This document shows, in pieces, positions 27,357-33,812 of a stretch of DNA of 50,296 nucleotides. Every line of letters starts with the position of its first letter. Positions within the stretch are counted from its first letter, which is position 1. The notes below the pieces were generated by a model, which was not told the DNA's origin, ran no database searches, and saw nothing but the letters and a program-made list of their open reading frames with translations. Source of the DNA: a virus; the IMG/VR virus record IMGVR_UViG_3300006868_000028, positions 1 to 50,296 of that record. One strand, 5' to 3'. The translations under genes were made by a program, and so were the position numbers.

Positions 27357-27923
27357 ATGAATCCTGTTGCTATTAAAAAAGTCAAAGATGGCGTAGACCC
27401 TATATCACAGACGATGATAGACTTTCAGAAGTCTGACCCGCAAATGTACTCACAATTGTTTGCAGCAACGTCGTCAAGGTTTCATCAGATGAGTGGTTCT
27501 GCACCAAGTTCTCAAGTAAACAAGGCCGGGTTTGTACAATATCAAAACGACCTTAGCGATGAGTTCCGAAATATTTTAAGTCAATTTATAGGCGCAGACG
27601 GGAAAGTTGATAAAACGAAAGCGGCGGCGATGATTAAAAAGTACAACACAAGTGGCGTACGCGACCAAAAAAGTTTCACAAAAACAATGAACGCTTTTCA
27701 GCAAAAGTATGATGTGAACCCAAAGTACTATGATAAGTCATTGCCTTCTGCAAAGAATAGACTCAAGCACTCGGCCGCGGGTGGCTTTGAAGTTATGGGT
27801 AATAGTACTACCGACCAATACTTCCCGGATTTTCCCGGCAAGATGGAGAAAGAAGCAAAGGAAAGGTTTGTGAGAGAAGGCGGTACTCTTCCAAGCGGGA
27901 GCACTATTAGAAGAATTAGATAA
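27357..27923 (+). CDS. Unknown protein, last gene of the coupled run (188 aa)
   Basis: It starts MNPVAIKKVKDGVDP, a looser version of the M(T/N)P...IKK leader of two upstream genes. The body is helical with Gln- and Ser-rich segments (FQKSDPQMYSQLFAATSSRF) and a C-terminus with YFPDFPGKMEKEAKERF. No motif is recognised. It ends at a bidirectional terminator. Small, basic-leader proteins in this place may be packed into the virion, but this is inference. Confidence 0.58.
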   Translation: MNPVAIKKVKDGVDPISQTMIDFQKSDPQMYSQLFAATSSRFHQMSGSAPSSQVNKAGFVQYQNDLSDEFRNILSQFIGADGKVDKTKAAAMIKKYNTSGVRDQKSFTKTMNAFQQKYDVNPKYYDKSLPSAKNRLKHSAAGGFEVMGNSTTDQYFPDFPGKMEKEAKERFVREGGTLPSGSTIRRIR

Positions 27924-27952
27924 AAAAAAAAGAGGGCATCGCCCTCTTTTTT
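27922..27952. terminator. Bidirectional rho-independent terminator
   Basis: GAGGGC pairs with GCCCTC around ATC, flanked by a run of A on the left and T on the right, so it works for plus-strand transcripts from the kinase operon and minus-strand transcripts from the 99-aa gene. The stop codons of both convergent genes lie at its edges. Confidence 0.87.
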
Positions 27953-28250
27953 AGTACATCTTGGTTACCATCGTTACCCTCACCTCTAAAGTTGATGGGT
28001 GGTAGTATGTCGTTACAAGTAGACCACTAAACTCTCTGACGTCTGTCTGAGTTCCATTGTCGTTGTAGATGGTTGACTCTACCGGGTTCTTGTACAACTC
28101 TTGGTAGAAGTCCTCGTCATTCTCCAACACGGCCCAACAATATCCCATATCCAAGACTTCAACGTCCTGTAATATCTCAGGTAATTCAGATTGGGCGTTT
28201 GAAAATAACGGAGCGGCGAACAGGCATAAAGCAATAAATAACTTTCTCAT
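27951..28250 (-). CDS. Secreted/periplasmic small protein (99 aa)
   Basis: A clear Sec signal peptide MRKLFIALCLFAAPLFSNAQ with likely cleavage after Asn-Ala. The mature part is acidic (ILQDVEVLDMGYCWAVLEN) and ends TLEVRVTMVTKMY. No lipobox. It lies on the strand opposite to the surrounding genes, with the shared terminator at its end. A host-envelope or superinfection-exclusion role would fit a small exported phage protein, but nothing proves it. Confidence 0.62.
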   Translation of the reverse strand: MRKLFIALCLFAAPLFSNAQSELPEILQDVEVLDMGYCWAVLENDEDFYQELYKNPVESTIYNDNGTQTDVREFSGLLVTTYYHPSTLEVRVTMVTKMY

Positions 28251-28289
28251 AAGGCAATAATTTTTGGTTACTATTGCAAGATACTGTAA

Positions 28290-28463
28290 TTATTCGTTAC
28301 AATCCAAATCTTTCTGTAATTTTATTTCTTCGAGGGCCTGACCTACTCGCTTGTATTTTTTATAATCCCAAGCAGTATGCGCAGTGTGCATCAGCGTATC
28401 AGCGGTACGTATAGCCTTATCGAGAGAGCCTACTCTCTGCAATATCCTTGTTGCTATTTCCAT
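28290..28463 (-). CDS. Small helical protein (57 aa, or 66 from 28490)
   Basis: A helical protein MEIATRILQRVGSLDKAIRT, then WDYKKYKRVGQALEEIKL, ending DLDCNE. The ATG at 28463 reads naturally; another at 28490 would add nine residues. It overlaps the end of the 67-aa coiled-coil gene in a different frame, so the two probably form one small operon. Function unknown. Confidence 0.45.
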   Translation of the reverse strand: MEIATRILQRVGSLDKAIRTADTLMHTAHTAWDYKKYKRVGQALEEIKLQKDLDCNE

Positions 28464-28620
28464 CACGTTCTCCACTTTCCAACGATACAAGTAGTTTAAA
28501 CTGCGTCTTTAAAATCTCAAGGTCTCGCGACATACAACGTAGTTCGTTCTGTAATTTTGTTATTCTTCTGTCATTCTCGGCAATCAACCTTAGTCGTGCC
28601 TCTCGCAATCTTTGTTCCAT
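28417..28620 (-). CDS. Small coiled-coil protein (67 aa)
   Basis: Almost entirely coiled coil (EQRLREARLRLIAENDRRIT, then LQNELRCMSRDLEILKTQFK) with a polar end. No membrane or signal segment. It is followed by and overlaps the 57-aa helical gene, and is divergent from the transglycosylase gene. It could be an assembly or lysis-timing factor; no family is recognised. Confidence 0.45.
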   Translation of the reverse strand: MEQRLREARLRLIAENDRRITKLQNELRCMSRDLEILKTQFKLLVSLESGERDGNSNKDIAESRLSR

Positions 28621-28657
28621 AATAGTAAGTTTTAGTTGTCACTAATATAGTTAAAAT

Positions 28658-28690
28658 TTGCAACGAAAAATAAACATCAGTGTAACTTAG
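28658..28690 (+). promoter_or_regulatory. Predicted promoter (TTG-N22-TAACTTAG)
   Basis: TTG at 28658-28660, then 22 nt, then TAACTTAG at 28683-28690, one mismatch from TAnnTTTG. The core GTAACTTAGC matches two other plus-strand promoters (33894 and 39283). The ATG of the transglycosylase gene begins only 5 nt later, so the mRNA would be almost leaderless. Confidence 0.45.
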
Positions 28691-28694
28691 CGCT

Positions 28695-29318
28695 ATGGTA
28701 CCAATCATAATACAAATAGAAGGAGCGAAACTATGGAGCAGTCTGCGCAGTGCGGCCAAGCAAACTGACGTTCCCCCACAGGCTCCGGTGGAACCTACGG
28801 ACACACTCAACCTTCAGGAAAAAAAAGAACAGCCCTTTGTCTTTGACGCAGAGGCATTTAAATATGGTATTCTCTTCCCTGAGAACTCAGGTAAGCGAAA
28901 CTACGGGGCAATGAACCCGCAGTCTACGGCTACGGGTGCCTATCAGATTCTTTACTCACAGGCTAAGGATTGGCTTCCAACACACGGATTTGAGAACATA
29001 AAGACGCGCAGTGACTTCGCTAACTCCCCTAAAGCACAGGAGGCTTATATGGATGCTCGTATGAACACCTATGTAGAGAAGGATGCTGCAGACCTTACAA
29101 AACGATACAAGCCACAACTCGGTGACAAATGGGAATACAATACAGCCGACGTAGCGGCCCTTGTTCACTTTATGGGACGAAGAGGTACTATGGAGTATTT
29201 CGCGGCCATACGCGACGGCAGAGACCCAATGACAGTGCTCCCGTCACACGTTAAGAACCTGCCACCGGAGAAGTACTTGAAGTTGTTTAGAGAAGGATAT
29301 AACTCCTATCAAAAATAA
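28695..29318 (+). CDS. Lytic transglycosylase/lysozyme-like endolysin (207 aa)
   Basis: The catalytic signature is around residues 62-85: Glu63 in PENSGKRNYGAMNPQ followed by STATGAYQI, as in goose-type lysozymes and soluble lytic transglycosylases (E...S...N.GA.NP.S.A.G.YQI). A downstream helical part (VAALVHFMGRRGTMEYF) fits the fold. The first about 45 residues are a Pro/Glu-rich linker with no signal peptide, so it would need a holin to reach the wall, or act from the virion. The DUF5675 gene follows by 14 nt. Confidence 0.75.
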   Translation: MVPIIIQIEGAKLWSSLRSAAKQTDVPPQAPVEPTDTLNLQEKKEQPFVFDAEAFKYGILFPENSGKRNYGAMNPQSTATGAYQILYSQAKDWLPTHGFENIKTRSDFANSPKAQEAYMDARMNTYVEKDAADLTKRYKPQLGDKWEYNTADVAALVHFMGRRGTMEYFAAIRDGRDPMTVLPSHVKNLPPEKYLKLFREGYNSYQK

Positions 29319-29332
29319 AAAACAGAATAACA

Positions 29333-29782
29333 ATGGAATTAAGGGTAATTAGATATTGCAGCCGTGAGGACTTCACCCTCGGTATGTTGATGGAGGACCG
29401 CACATTCTTATGCTATACCCTTGAGGATGAGCACCGAGAAGAGAAGGTAATGTCTGAAACACGTATCCCCGCAGGACGATACCGAGTCAGTCTCAGAAAG
29501 GTTGGTGGGTTCCACACACGCTACAGCGAGAAGTTCCCTAATATGCACAAAGGGATGTTATGGGTCAGAGACGTACCGGGGTTTGAGTACATCCTAATTC
29601 ACATTGGAAACACCGACGAGCACACTGCAGGATGCTTACTTACGGGATTAACCTCAGACTCTAACAAAGGAGTTATAGGGCGTAGCACTGACGCTTACAA
29701 GATGATTTACCCTCGTATAGCCGAGGCATTAGAAAACGGTGAAGATGTCTTCATCACATATGAAAACTACGATGAGTTATAA
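29333..29782 (+). CDS. DUF5675 family protein, possibly peptidoglycan-related (149 aa)
   Basis: Signature residues of DUF5675: TRIPAGRYRVSLRK, then FHTRYSEKF, GMLWVRDVPGFEYILIHIGN and HTAGCLLTGL. The H.GN...(D/E)HTAGC block resembles the His/Cys site of YkuD-type L,D-transpeptidases, so a peptidoglycan-acting enzyme is possible; this is inference. It is paired with the transglycosylase-like gene, which supports a wall-degrading cassette. Confidence 0.75.
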   Translation: MELRVIRYCSREDFTLGMLMEDRTFLCYTLEDEHREEKVMSETRIPAGRYRVSLRKVGGFHTRYSEKFPNMHKGMLWVRDVPGFEYILIHIGNTDEHTAGCLLTGLTSDSNKGVIGRSTDAYKMIYPRIAEALENGEDVFITYENYDEL

Positions 29783-29864
29783 AAAGATTAAGCGCATAAA
29801 GAAAAAGCCCGCTAAACAGCAGGCCGCAATCGCTATCGCTAAGAAAGCAAAGGGAGGCTATTAA
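29772..29864 (+). CDS. Tiny basic protein (30 aa)
   Basis: The gene overlaps the end of the DUF5675 gene by 11 nt and encodes MSYKKIKRIKKKPAKQQAAI and a short AIAKKAKGGY end. An ATG at 29760 would add MKTT. The N-terminal KKIKRIKKK echoes the IKKK leader of the proteins at 26302 and 27025. Ten bases separate its stop from the convergent minus-strand gene. Confidence 0.5.
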   Translation: MSYKKIKRIKKKPAKQQAAIAIAKKAKGGY

Positions 29865-29873
29865 GTAGTTCCG

Positions 29874-30068
29874 CTATAGTTTAAGCCATCTACGTCTACG
29901 TTCGTATTTACGTACAAGGAATCCTAAGTTCTCAAGGTGTGTATCAGTAGCCTCGTTAAATCCTGTGTGAGAGGAGGATACTACGGTGTTGATTATCTCC
30001 CAACGCACATCATTTAAATAGGCGTTGACATATCGTTTATGGCGGAGTTTTCTAAGGTAGTTCTTCAT
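29874..30068 (-). CDS. Small basic protein (64 aa)
   Basis: Encodes MKNYLRKLRHKRYVNAYLND and VRWEIINTVVSSSHTGFNEA, ending in a strongly basic RKYERRRRWLKL. I use the ATG at 30068, which follows the stop of the tiny upstream gene, rather than earlier starts. It is the last gene of a chain of very small minus-strand genes. Function unknown; basic early phage proteins often bind nucleic acid or host polymerases. Confidence 0.5.
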   Translation of the reverse strand: MKNYLRKLRHKRYVNAYLNDVRWEIINTVVSSSHTGFNEATDTHLENLGFLVRKYERRRRWLKL

Positions 30069-30069
30069 A

Positions 30070-30132
30070 TTAATTCTGCTCGATGCCATATTCATCTTTG
30101 TCTCGGTTGCATAATGCTATTATGTCTTTCAT
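30070..30132 (-). CDS. Putative 20-residue peptide
   Basis: A 20-codon frame (MKDIIALCNRDKDEYGIEQN) with an ATG preceded by AACACCAACGAGAG, nearly the same leader that precedes two other genes in this chain. The shared leader is the main reason to believe that it is translated. It could also be a leader peptide or decayed remnant. Confidence 0.33.
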   Translation of the reverse strand: MKDIIALCNRDKDEYGIEQN

Positions 30133-30144
30133 CTCTCGTTGGTG

Positions 30145-30324
30145 TTAAAGGTTATAGGCTTTTACCTCATCTTCAGTTAATGGTCTTACCCAATCTTTAT
30201 CCGCATACAAAGGCATTGCTTTATATCCGTGTGGCTCTACTACAATCTCATCATTGTCGCAGTTTGCTTGGAAGGCATCATTTTCCACTGATGCTACAAT
30301 CCATACTAATGTTCCTTCTTTCAT
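30145..30324 (-). CDS. Small acidic protein (59 aa)
   Basis: Encodes MKEGTLVWIVASVENDAFQA and NCDNDEIVVEPHGYK, ending PLTEDEVKAYNL. The ATG overlaps the upstream stop (ATGA) and follows the repeated AACACCAAAGAGAG leader. The V(A/V)SV.ND.....N.DE pattern with RPLTEDEVKAY suggests a compact beta domain. Function unknown; likely early. Confidence 0.5.
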   Translation of the reverse strand: MKEGTLVWIVASVENDAFQANCDNDEIVVEPHGYKAMPLYADKDWVRPLTEDEVKAYNL

Positions 30325-30539
30325 CTCTCTTTGGTGTTAAAGGTTGCGTTGTAGTAATTATCAAATCGTGGTTGAGGTAATGATTCCCAATCTCCGCCTT
30401 CCATATATGCATCCATAATCTGCTCCTTCTCTTTCTTAAGCATTGATTCAATCTTCTGCTCAATCATTTGTGGTGTATCTAAATCCATTGGTAGGGTTGC
30501 TCTAACCCATTCCAATAGTTCTTGCATTGATGTTTTCAT
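30321..30539 (-). CDS. Small helical protein (72 aa)
   Basis: Encodes MKTSMQELLEWVRATLPMDL and a charged helix (IEQKIESMLKKEKEQIMDAY), then YMEGGDWESLPQPRFDNYY. This end, an acidic helix followed by aromatic residues, is common in tiny phage proteins of Bacteroidota. The stop overlaps the start of the 59-aa gene. Function unknown. Confidence 0.5.
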   Translation of the reverse strand: MKTSMQELLEWVRATLPMDLDTPQMIEQKIESMLKKEKEQIMDAYMEGGDWESLPQPRFDNYYNATFNTKER

Positions 30540-30546
30540 TTCTCTT

Positions 30547-30813
30547 TTACTTAAGTTCGTATTCTACTCCATCCACTATAACCTTCTTCCCTACACAAGG
30601 TCTATTCAGATTATTGGTAAAGGCTTCAAACTCTTCTTTAGTGACTCTCTTACCTTTGATTACATAAAGACCATCTGAATTTTCAAAGGTTAATTCACTG
30701 CCTTCATCATCATAGGTGTATTCATACCAATAACCATTTGTTAACTCTTCTCTTTCATAGGCTACTATATCTGATTTCTTGTGGTAATACTTTGTTACTT
30801 TTGTTCCTTTCAT
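30547..30813 (-). CDS. Small protein (88 aa)
   Basis: First gene of this short chain, MKGTKVTKYYHKKSDIVAYE, with YEYTYDDEGSELTFEN and a C-terminal RPCVGKKVIVDGVEYELK. Mixed beta composition; no known family. It is preceded by the AACACCAAAGAGAG leader and by a 200-nt region with palindromes that could hold its promoter. Confidence 0.52.
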   Translation of the reverse strand: MKGTKVTKYYHKKSDIVAYEREELTNGYWYEYTYDDEGSELTFENSDGLYVIKGKRVTKEEFEAFTNNLNRPCVGKKVIVDGVEYELK

Positions 30814-30830
30814 CTCTCTTTGGTGTTAAT
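30811..30830 (-). repeat. Repeated 5' leader AACACCAAAGAGAGATG (three copies)
   Basis: The same 17-nt leader, including the ATG, precedes the 88-aa gene (here) and the 59-aa gene (30322-30338), and with one change (AACACCAACGAGAGATG) the 20-codon frame (30130-30146). The purine stretch AGAGAG next to the ATG may help ribosome binding; the A/C-rich part upstream could bind a regulator. Confidence 0.65.
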
Positions 30831-30831
30831 G

Positions 30832-31032
30832 TTCTATTAAATACACAAAACCCTATTGTTCTGTATCATTATTGATTATATGCTTTTGCACATGAATTGA
30901 TGCATAACGCCCATTTTTATATGCTTTGGCATTTGTAAGGTTATAGCCTTACCGAAATCAAATCTCGTGAGGTTTTACCCTTACTTTGCAATTCGCGAAT
31001 TACGAATGTGTACCACTTTGGGCACGTACATT
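30832..31032. promoter_or_regulatory. Gene-free control region with palindromes
   Basis: About 200 nt without a convincing gene. It holds a 12-nt perfect palindrome AATTCGCGAATT (30990-31001) and an inverted repeat GTAAGG...CCTTAC (30935-30952), good candidates for operator sites upstream of the 88-aa gene. No perfect TAnnTTTG box was found on the minus strand here. Confidence 0.4.
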
Positions 31033-31182
31033 CTATGGCCATCCCCATTGCTTTCTATAGTTCTCCAAACACCTTGTTGTAATCCCTAAGGCTGCGGCTG
31101 CTTCCTTCTTGAGTTTGAATCTTCTAAGTGCGATACTCACTAACTTCTTTCTGTTGTAATCTATATTTAAGTTTTCTTTCAT
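31033..31182 (-). CDS. Small helix-turn-helix protein (49 aa)
   Basis: Encodes MKENLNIDYNRKKLVSIALR and RFKLKKEAAAALGITTRCLE, ending NYRKQWGWP. The segment KLKKEAAAALGITTRCLENYRK has the spacing of a Fis- or MerR-like HTH (helix, AAALGI turn, recognition helix). It lies directly after a terminator-like hairpin, so its expression may depend on read-through. A candidate regulator of the small-gene cluster or of the palindromes just downstream. Confidence 0.6.
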   Translation of the reverse strand: MKENLNIDYNRKKLVSIALRRFKLKKEAAAALGITTRCLENYRKQWGWP

Positions 31183-31188
31183 ACAAGT

Positions 31189-31255
31189 AAAAAACCGGGG
31201 GGAGGGAAACCCAATGTAACCAAACCAAAAAGAGAAATATCCCCTCGCCCCCGGT
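31189..31255 (-). terminator. Terminator/attenuator hairpin
   Basis: On the minus strand ACCGGGGG-CGAGGG pairs with CCCTC-CCCCCGGT (about 13 bp, one mismatch), a loop of about 35 nt, then TTTTTT. It follows the 51-aa gene and sits right before the HTH gene, so it may act as an attenuator. Confidence 0.68.
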
Positions 31256-31273
31256 AGTCTAACATCTAAACCG

Positions 31274-31429
31274 TTAACGAATCTCTTCTAAATACTTGAT
31301 TACGTCATTCCAATATTCTACATCCTTGGAAAGCAATGAGAGCCACTTAATCTGAGTGGCGTGCTTAATGGCATCATCATATCCTTTCTCTCGGATTAAT
31401 CGTGCTGCTGTGTACTCAGGTTCGACCAT
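31274..31429 (-). CDS. Small protein (51 aa)
   Basis: From the ATG at 31429: MVEPEYTAARLIREKGYDDA and IKHATQIKWLSLLSKDVEYW, ending NDVIKYLEEIR. The pattern (helical, with Y.DAI.HA, W and VIKYLEEI) is common in tiny proteins of Bacteroidota phages and their hosts, without known function. Longer starts upstream run into a terminator and are unlikely. Confidence 0.5.
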   Translation of the reverse strand: MVEPEYTAARLIREKGYDDAIKHATQIKWLSLLSKDVEYWNDVIKYLEEIR

Positions 31430-31463
31430 TATTGTAATCTTTGGGCTAATATAGTAATAATAT

Positions 31464-31501
31464 TTAAAAAAAGAAAGGCCCGAGAAAAATCCCGAGCCTT
31501 T
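31464..31501 (-). terminator. Probable terminator
   Basis: On the minus strand AAAGGC and GCCTTT pair, with two more paired positions interrupted by mismatches, and the hairpin is followed by TTTTTTT. It lies between the 138-aa gene and the 51-aa gene. Confidence 0.55.
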
Positions 31502-31560
31502 CGCTACCAAAACTTACCTAATGTGTGTTGCACAGAAAGATGTATAAATATACGCAACTT

Positions 31561-31977
31561 CTACATACCAAGCGTAGATTTAGGTGAGAAGTCGTAATCG
31601 TCCAAAAGCGCACGCTCAAAGTGGTTGTTCACGTGAGTGAGCAGGTAATCTCCAATATTGGTTGTTACAAAGGCCTGAGGCTTACCAATGCGTGAGCGCT
31701 TGGCCACCTTCTCAAGGACATTCATTCGCTCTAACTTTGCCACATAGTTATATATGATGGGGCGTTTATACTCCATACTGAAATATTTTAGGGCGCGATA
31801 TATCTCCATCGTCTTCACAAAGGGATAGGGGTCCCCTTTCTTTTTCTTCTCCTCTAATATGAAGTGTATACATAGTATGAAGGTAAACATCTTACGTTGT
31901 ATACGCACCTCTTCAAAATCAAAGTCGTCAGCGGCGTCCTTTAACGCCTTGTGAAATAGTAGATACTTTCTGTACAT
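31561..31977 (-). CDS. Winged-helix-like protein (138 aa)
   Basis: I use the ATG at 31977 (MYRKYLLFHKALKDAADDFD) instead of an earlier TTG. The middle (RALKYFSMEYKRPIIYNYVA, then KLERMNVLEKVAKRSRIGKP) resembles a winged helix: a helix pair, a recognition helix and a basic wing, followed by AFVTTNIGDYLL. A DNA-binding regulator or initiator role is therefore plausible. It overlaps the end of the Cys-rich 45-aa gene by 50 nt in another frame. Confidence 0.55.
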   Translation of the reverse strand: MYRKYLLFHKALKDAADDFDFEEVRIQRKMFTFILCIHFILEEKKKKGDPYPFVKTMEIYRALKYFSMEYKRPIIYNYVAKLERMNVLEKVAKRSRIGKPQAFVTTNIGDYLLTHVNNHFERALLDDYDFSPKSTLGM

Positions 31978-32065
31978 TACATCCTCCGCAACCGCAGTCG
32001 CATTCTTTTGGTTCGATAGCGCACCATTTACGCACCACCTCAATTAATTTCTTTCTTTTGGGCAT
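31928..32065 (-). CDS. Tiny Cys-rich protein (45 aa)
   Basis: Encodes MPKRKKLIEVVRKWCAIEPK and a cysteine cluster ECDCGCGGCN, then VQKVSTISQGVKGRR. Five cysteines in a short stretch suggest metal binding. It overlaps genes on both sides in different frames. No known family. Its existence rests on composition and gene packing. Confidence 0.45.
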   Translation of the reverse strand: MPKRKKLIEVVRKWCAIEPKECDCGCGGCNVQKVSTISQGVKGRR

Positions 32066-32183
32066 AGGGTTCAATCTCTCGTTTAAGAATTTCTTGTTGC
32101 CATTCTTTAAGGATGAGATTGTTAACTGCCGCAGGCTTCACATTCTTCCGGCGAATCGATGTTACACGTAGGTTGTTGAGCAT
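32040..32183 (-). CDS. Tiny basic helical protein (47 aa)
   Basis: Encodes MLNNLRVTSIRRKNVKPAAV and a helix NNLILKEWQQEILKREIEPY, ending AQKKEIN. The end of its helix reads naturally, but it overlaps the 33-aa gene by 62 nt and the Cys-rich gene by 26 nt. Small overlapping genes like this are usual in early regions; translation is unproven. Confidence 0.4.
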   Translation of the reverse strand: MLNNLRVTSIRRKNVKPAAVNNLILKEWQQEILKREIEPYAQKKEIN

Positions 32184-32223
32184 CTTCTAATTGGTTTACG
32201 AATGATTCAAAAGAGTCGTCCAT
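32122..32223 (-). CDS. Tiny acidic Cys protein (33 aa)
   Basis: Encodes MDDSFESFVNQLEDAQQPTC and NIDSPEECEACGS. The end C.ID.PEECEACGS, with three cysteines, has a metal-knuckle look. First gene of a stack of four overlapping small genes. Function unknown. Confidence 0.43.
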   Translation of the reverse strand: MDDSFESFVNQLEDAQQPTCNIDSPEECEACGS

Positions 32224-32250
32224 TGTTAAATAAAAAAAATAGTGTTAGAC

Positions 32251-32279
32251 AAAAAAGCACCGCCCCACAGGGGAGATGC
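32251..32279 (-). terminator. Rho-independent terminator
   Basis: On the minus strand GCATCTCCCC pairs with GGGGCGGTGC (10 positions, one G-U, one mismatch) around TGT, followed by TTTTTT. It ends the 97-aa gene's transcript. Confidence 0.78.
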
Positions 32280-32303
32280 CTGTAATAAATTCCGTTGCAT
32301 AAG

Positions 32304-32597
32304 TTATCTACGGATGAATGCCGGAGTGTGAGGACCTTCCCAAGCGGAAATGATGTTATACTCGACGTAGTCGATAGCATCCGTAAATTCTGTTTCCTCA
32401 CCGTGTTCCTCCTCGAGGCTTTTGTATATGATGTCAACGACCTTCCAATAGTCATAGGCGAGGTATGGTACATCATTACCGCGCTGTATGATTCCTACGA
32501 ATGCATCGTCGAGGTTGTCAGCGATGAGTATCGGGTACTCGTCACCAAACATATCATATACTAATTCTTCGATTTCTTCTCGTGACACCTTATGCAT
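32304..32597 (-). CDS. Small acidic protein (97 aa)
   Basis: A strongly acidic protein (MHKVSREEIEELVYDMFGDE, then LADNLDDAFVGIIQ-like core, EEEHGEETEFTDAIDYVEYN). Acidic early proteins of phages sometimes mimic DNA or block host nucleases; that is only a suggestion. It has its own promoter and terminator, so it is an independent unit. No family recognised. Confidence 0.52.
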   Translation of the reverse strand: MHKVSREEIEELVYDMFGDEYPILIADNLDDAFVGIIQRGNDVPYLAYDYWKVVDIIYKSLEEEHGEETEFTDAIDYVEYNIISAWEGPHTPAFIRR

Positions 32598-32607
32598 TTT
32601 TGTTATT

Positions 32608-32631
32608 CAAATATATTACCGCGTTAGCGGT
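32608..32631 (-). promoter_or_regulatory. Promoter with inverted-repeat spacer
   Basis: A perfect TATATTTG (32608-32615) lies only 10 nt before the ATG of the acidic 97-aa gene. Directly upstream is an inverted repeat ACCGC-N4-GCGGT (32618-32631), which overlaps the spacer of the promoter and looks like an operator. Confidence 0.52.
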
Positions 32632-32651
32632 CGACTTTAAAAATTAGCGGG

Positions 32652-33191
32652 CTATACGTTTAAATTATAGTAGGGTGAGTAGGCGTGCTTAACCTCCCAC
32701 GATTGTATCTGCCTCTGACTGAACTTATAAGGGATAAACTGCGATGGCGATATGAATCTAATAAATATGTAGATGTCAGAATCGCCGATGTCTACCGCTC
32801 GTTTATTGGCCTTTAGGGACCCTTCCCCGGCTTTGACGTTGATGGAGAGTTCATCACTATCGCCGACCATCATCACCTGAATGTCGGAGCCGTCACTACC
32901 ACGCGTTTGAATCATCGTCTCTGAGGCGTACCACTTAAATCGTGGGTCTATCTCAAAGTAGCGCCGCACGATGAGTTCTCCTAAGATGCCTACATAGTCA
33001 GTGTAGTAGTCGCGGTCCACCTCACCTAAGAGCACACTCTTCTTTTTTCCGGTGCGCACCTTTGAGGGCTTGCCACGGTAATTTTCTCTGTTGGCTTCAA
33101 GACGAAGGTTTACAACGTCTTCGGCATAGTGCCTAAGATAAAATGGTATCACGCCATACTCCTGACCATCTACGCAAAGTTCTTTAAACAT
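32652..33191 (-). CDS. Putative PD-(D/E)XK nuclease-like protein (179 aa)
   Basis: The segments YVGILGELIVRRYFEIDPRF, then GSDGSDIQVMMVG and ELSINVKAGEGSLKANK, fit the order of a PD-(D/E)XK nuclease (Glu in the first helix, Asp in SDIQV, x-V-K in INVK). The usual Glu before the Lys is Asn here, so catalysis is uncertain. The end (FISPSQFIPYKFSQRQIQSW) resembles restriction-like endonucleases. Overlaps the GroES-like gene's end by 22 nt. Confidence 0.45.
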   Translation of the reverse strand: MFKELCVDGQEYGVIPFYLRHYAEDVVNLRLEANRENYRGKPSKVRTGKKKSVLLGEVDRDYYTDYVGILGELIVRRYFEIDPRFKWYASETMIQTRGSDGSDIQVMMVGDSDELSINVKAGEGSLKANKRAVDIGDSDIYIFIRFISPSQFIPYKFSQRQIQSWEVKHAYSPYYNLNV

Positions 33192-33805
33192 TCTTCTTGG
33201 ATTACGGCGAATAGGTCTTTCTGTCTCATCGTATACATAACCTCACCCTCAATCTCATTGGCAAAGTCTGCATTTTTTGCATACACCACATAATCCCCCT
33301 CACTAACCTGAAGGGCTGGCTCATTACGCTGCGGTGTTCCGATATGGCGCAAGCGGCCAATCTTATAGTTCTTTTTCTTTCTATATGCCTGCGGGATGAT
33401 AATGGAGGAGTTCCCATAATGGGAACTTACCTCCTCCTCTAACGGCTCGACGAATACCCACGAGTTGGTCATATGCATCTTGCCGTCACGGATATAACAG
33501 AAAATATTAAAGTATTCCACCTGATAATACTCCTTGTCCTCGTGCCATACAAGGTTGTCAGGGTGGATGGTTAGATAATTGAAATACACCTTGTCGCCCA
33601 CCTGCAAGTCCATCGTGGAGTTGCCGTGTGCATAGTGTGATGGCGATAACAATCCGGGGACCGCCTCAACAATGCCGCTGATGGACACGTGGTGAAGGGG
33701 CTTAAAGGACGTATCTAACCATAGAACGGTGCCACCTGAAATCTCAATCTGATTGTTGTACTTCTGTGGCGTGCTGATTAACACAATGTCTTTAGTAGTT
33801 TTCAT
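33170..33805 (-). CDS. GroES-like co-chaperonin candidate (211 aa)
   Basis: I start at the ATG at 33805 (MKTTKDIVLISTPQK); earlier starts would overlap the promoter. The middle GDKVYFNYLTIHPDNLVW and the end VSEGDYVVYAKNADFANEIE with YTMRQKDLFAVI match the beta-barrel pattern (GD.V.Y.... and ...KDL.AVI) of phage GroES/gp31-like proteins, including WVFVEPL near the mobile-loop/roof boundary. It would help the host GroEL fold the capsid protein. A second reading, a plain beta-barrel virion protein, remains possible. Confidence 0.55.
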   Translation of the reverse strand: MKTTKDIVLISTPQKYNNQIEISGGTVLWLDTSFKPLHHVSISGIVEAVPGLLSPSHYAHGNSTMDLQVGDKVYFNYLTIHPDNLVWHEDKEYYQVEYFNIFCYIRDGKMHMTNSWVFVEPLEEEVSSHYGNSSIIIPQAYRKKKNYKIGRLRHIGTPQRNEPALQVSEGDYVVYAKNADFANEIEGEVMYTMRQKDLFAVIQEECLKNFA

Positions 33806-33812
33806 AGTGAGA

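Noticed and set aside
30904-30960. Short minus-strand frame in the palindrome-bearing control region
   Set aside because: Fewer than 20 codons, no leader repeat or coupling; more likely regulatory sequence.
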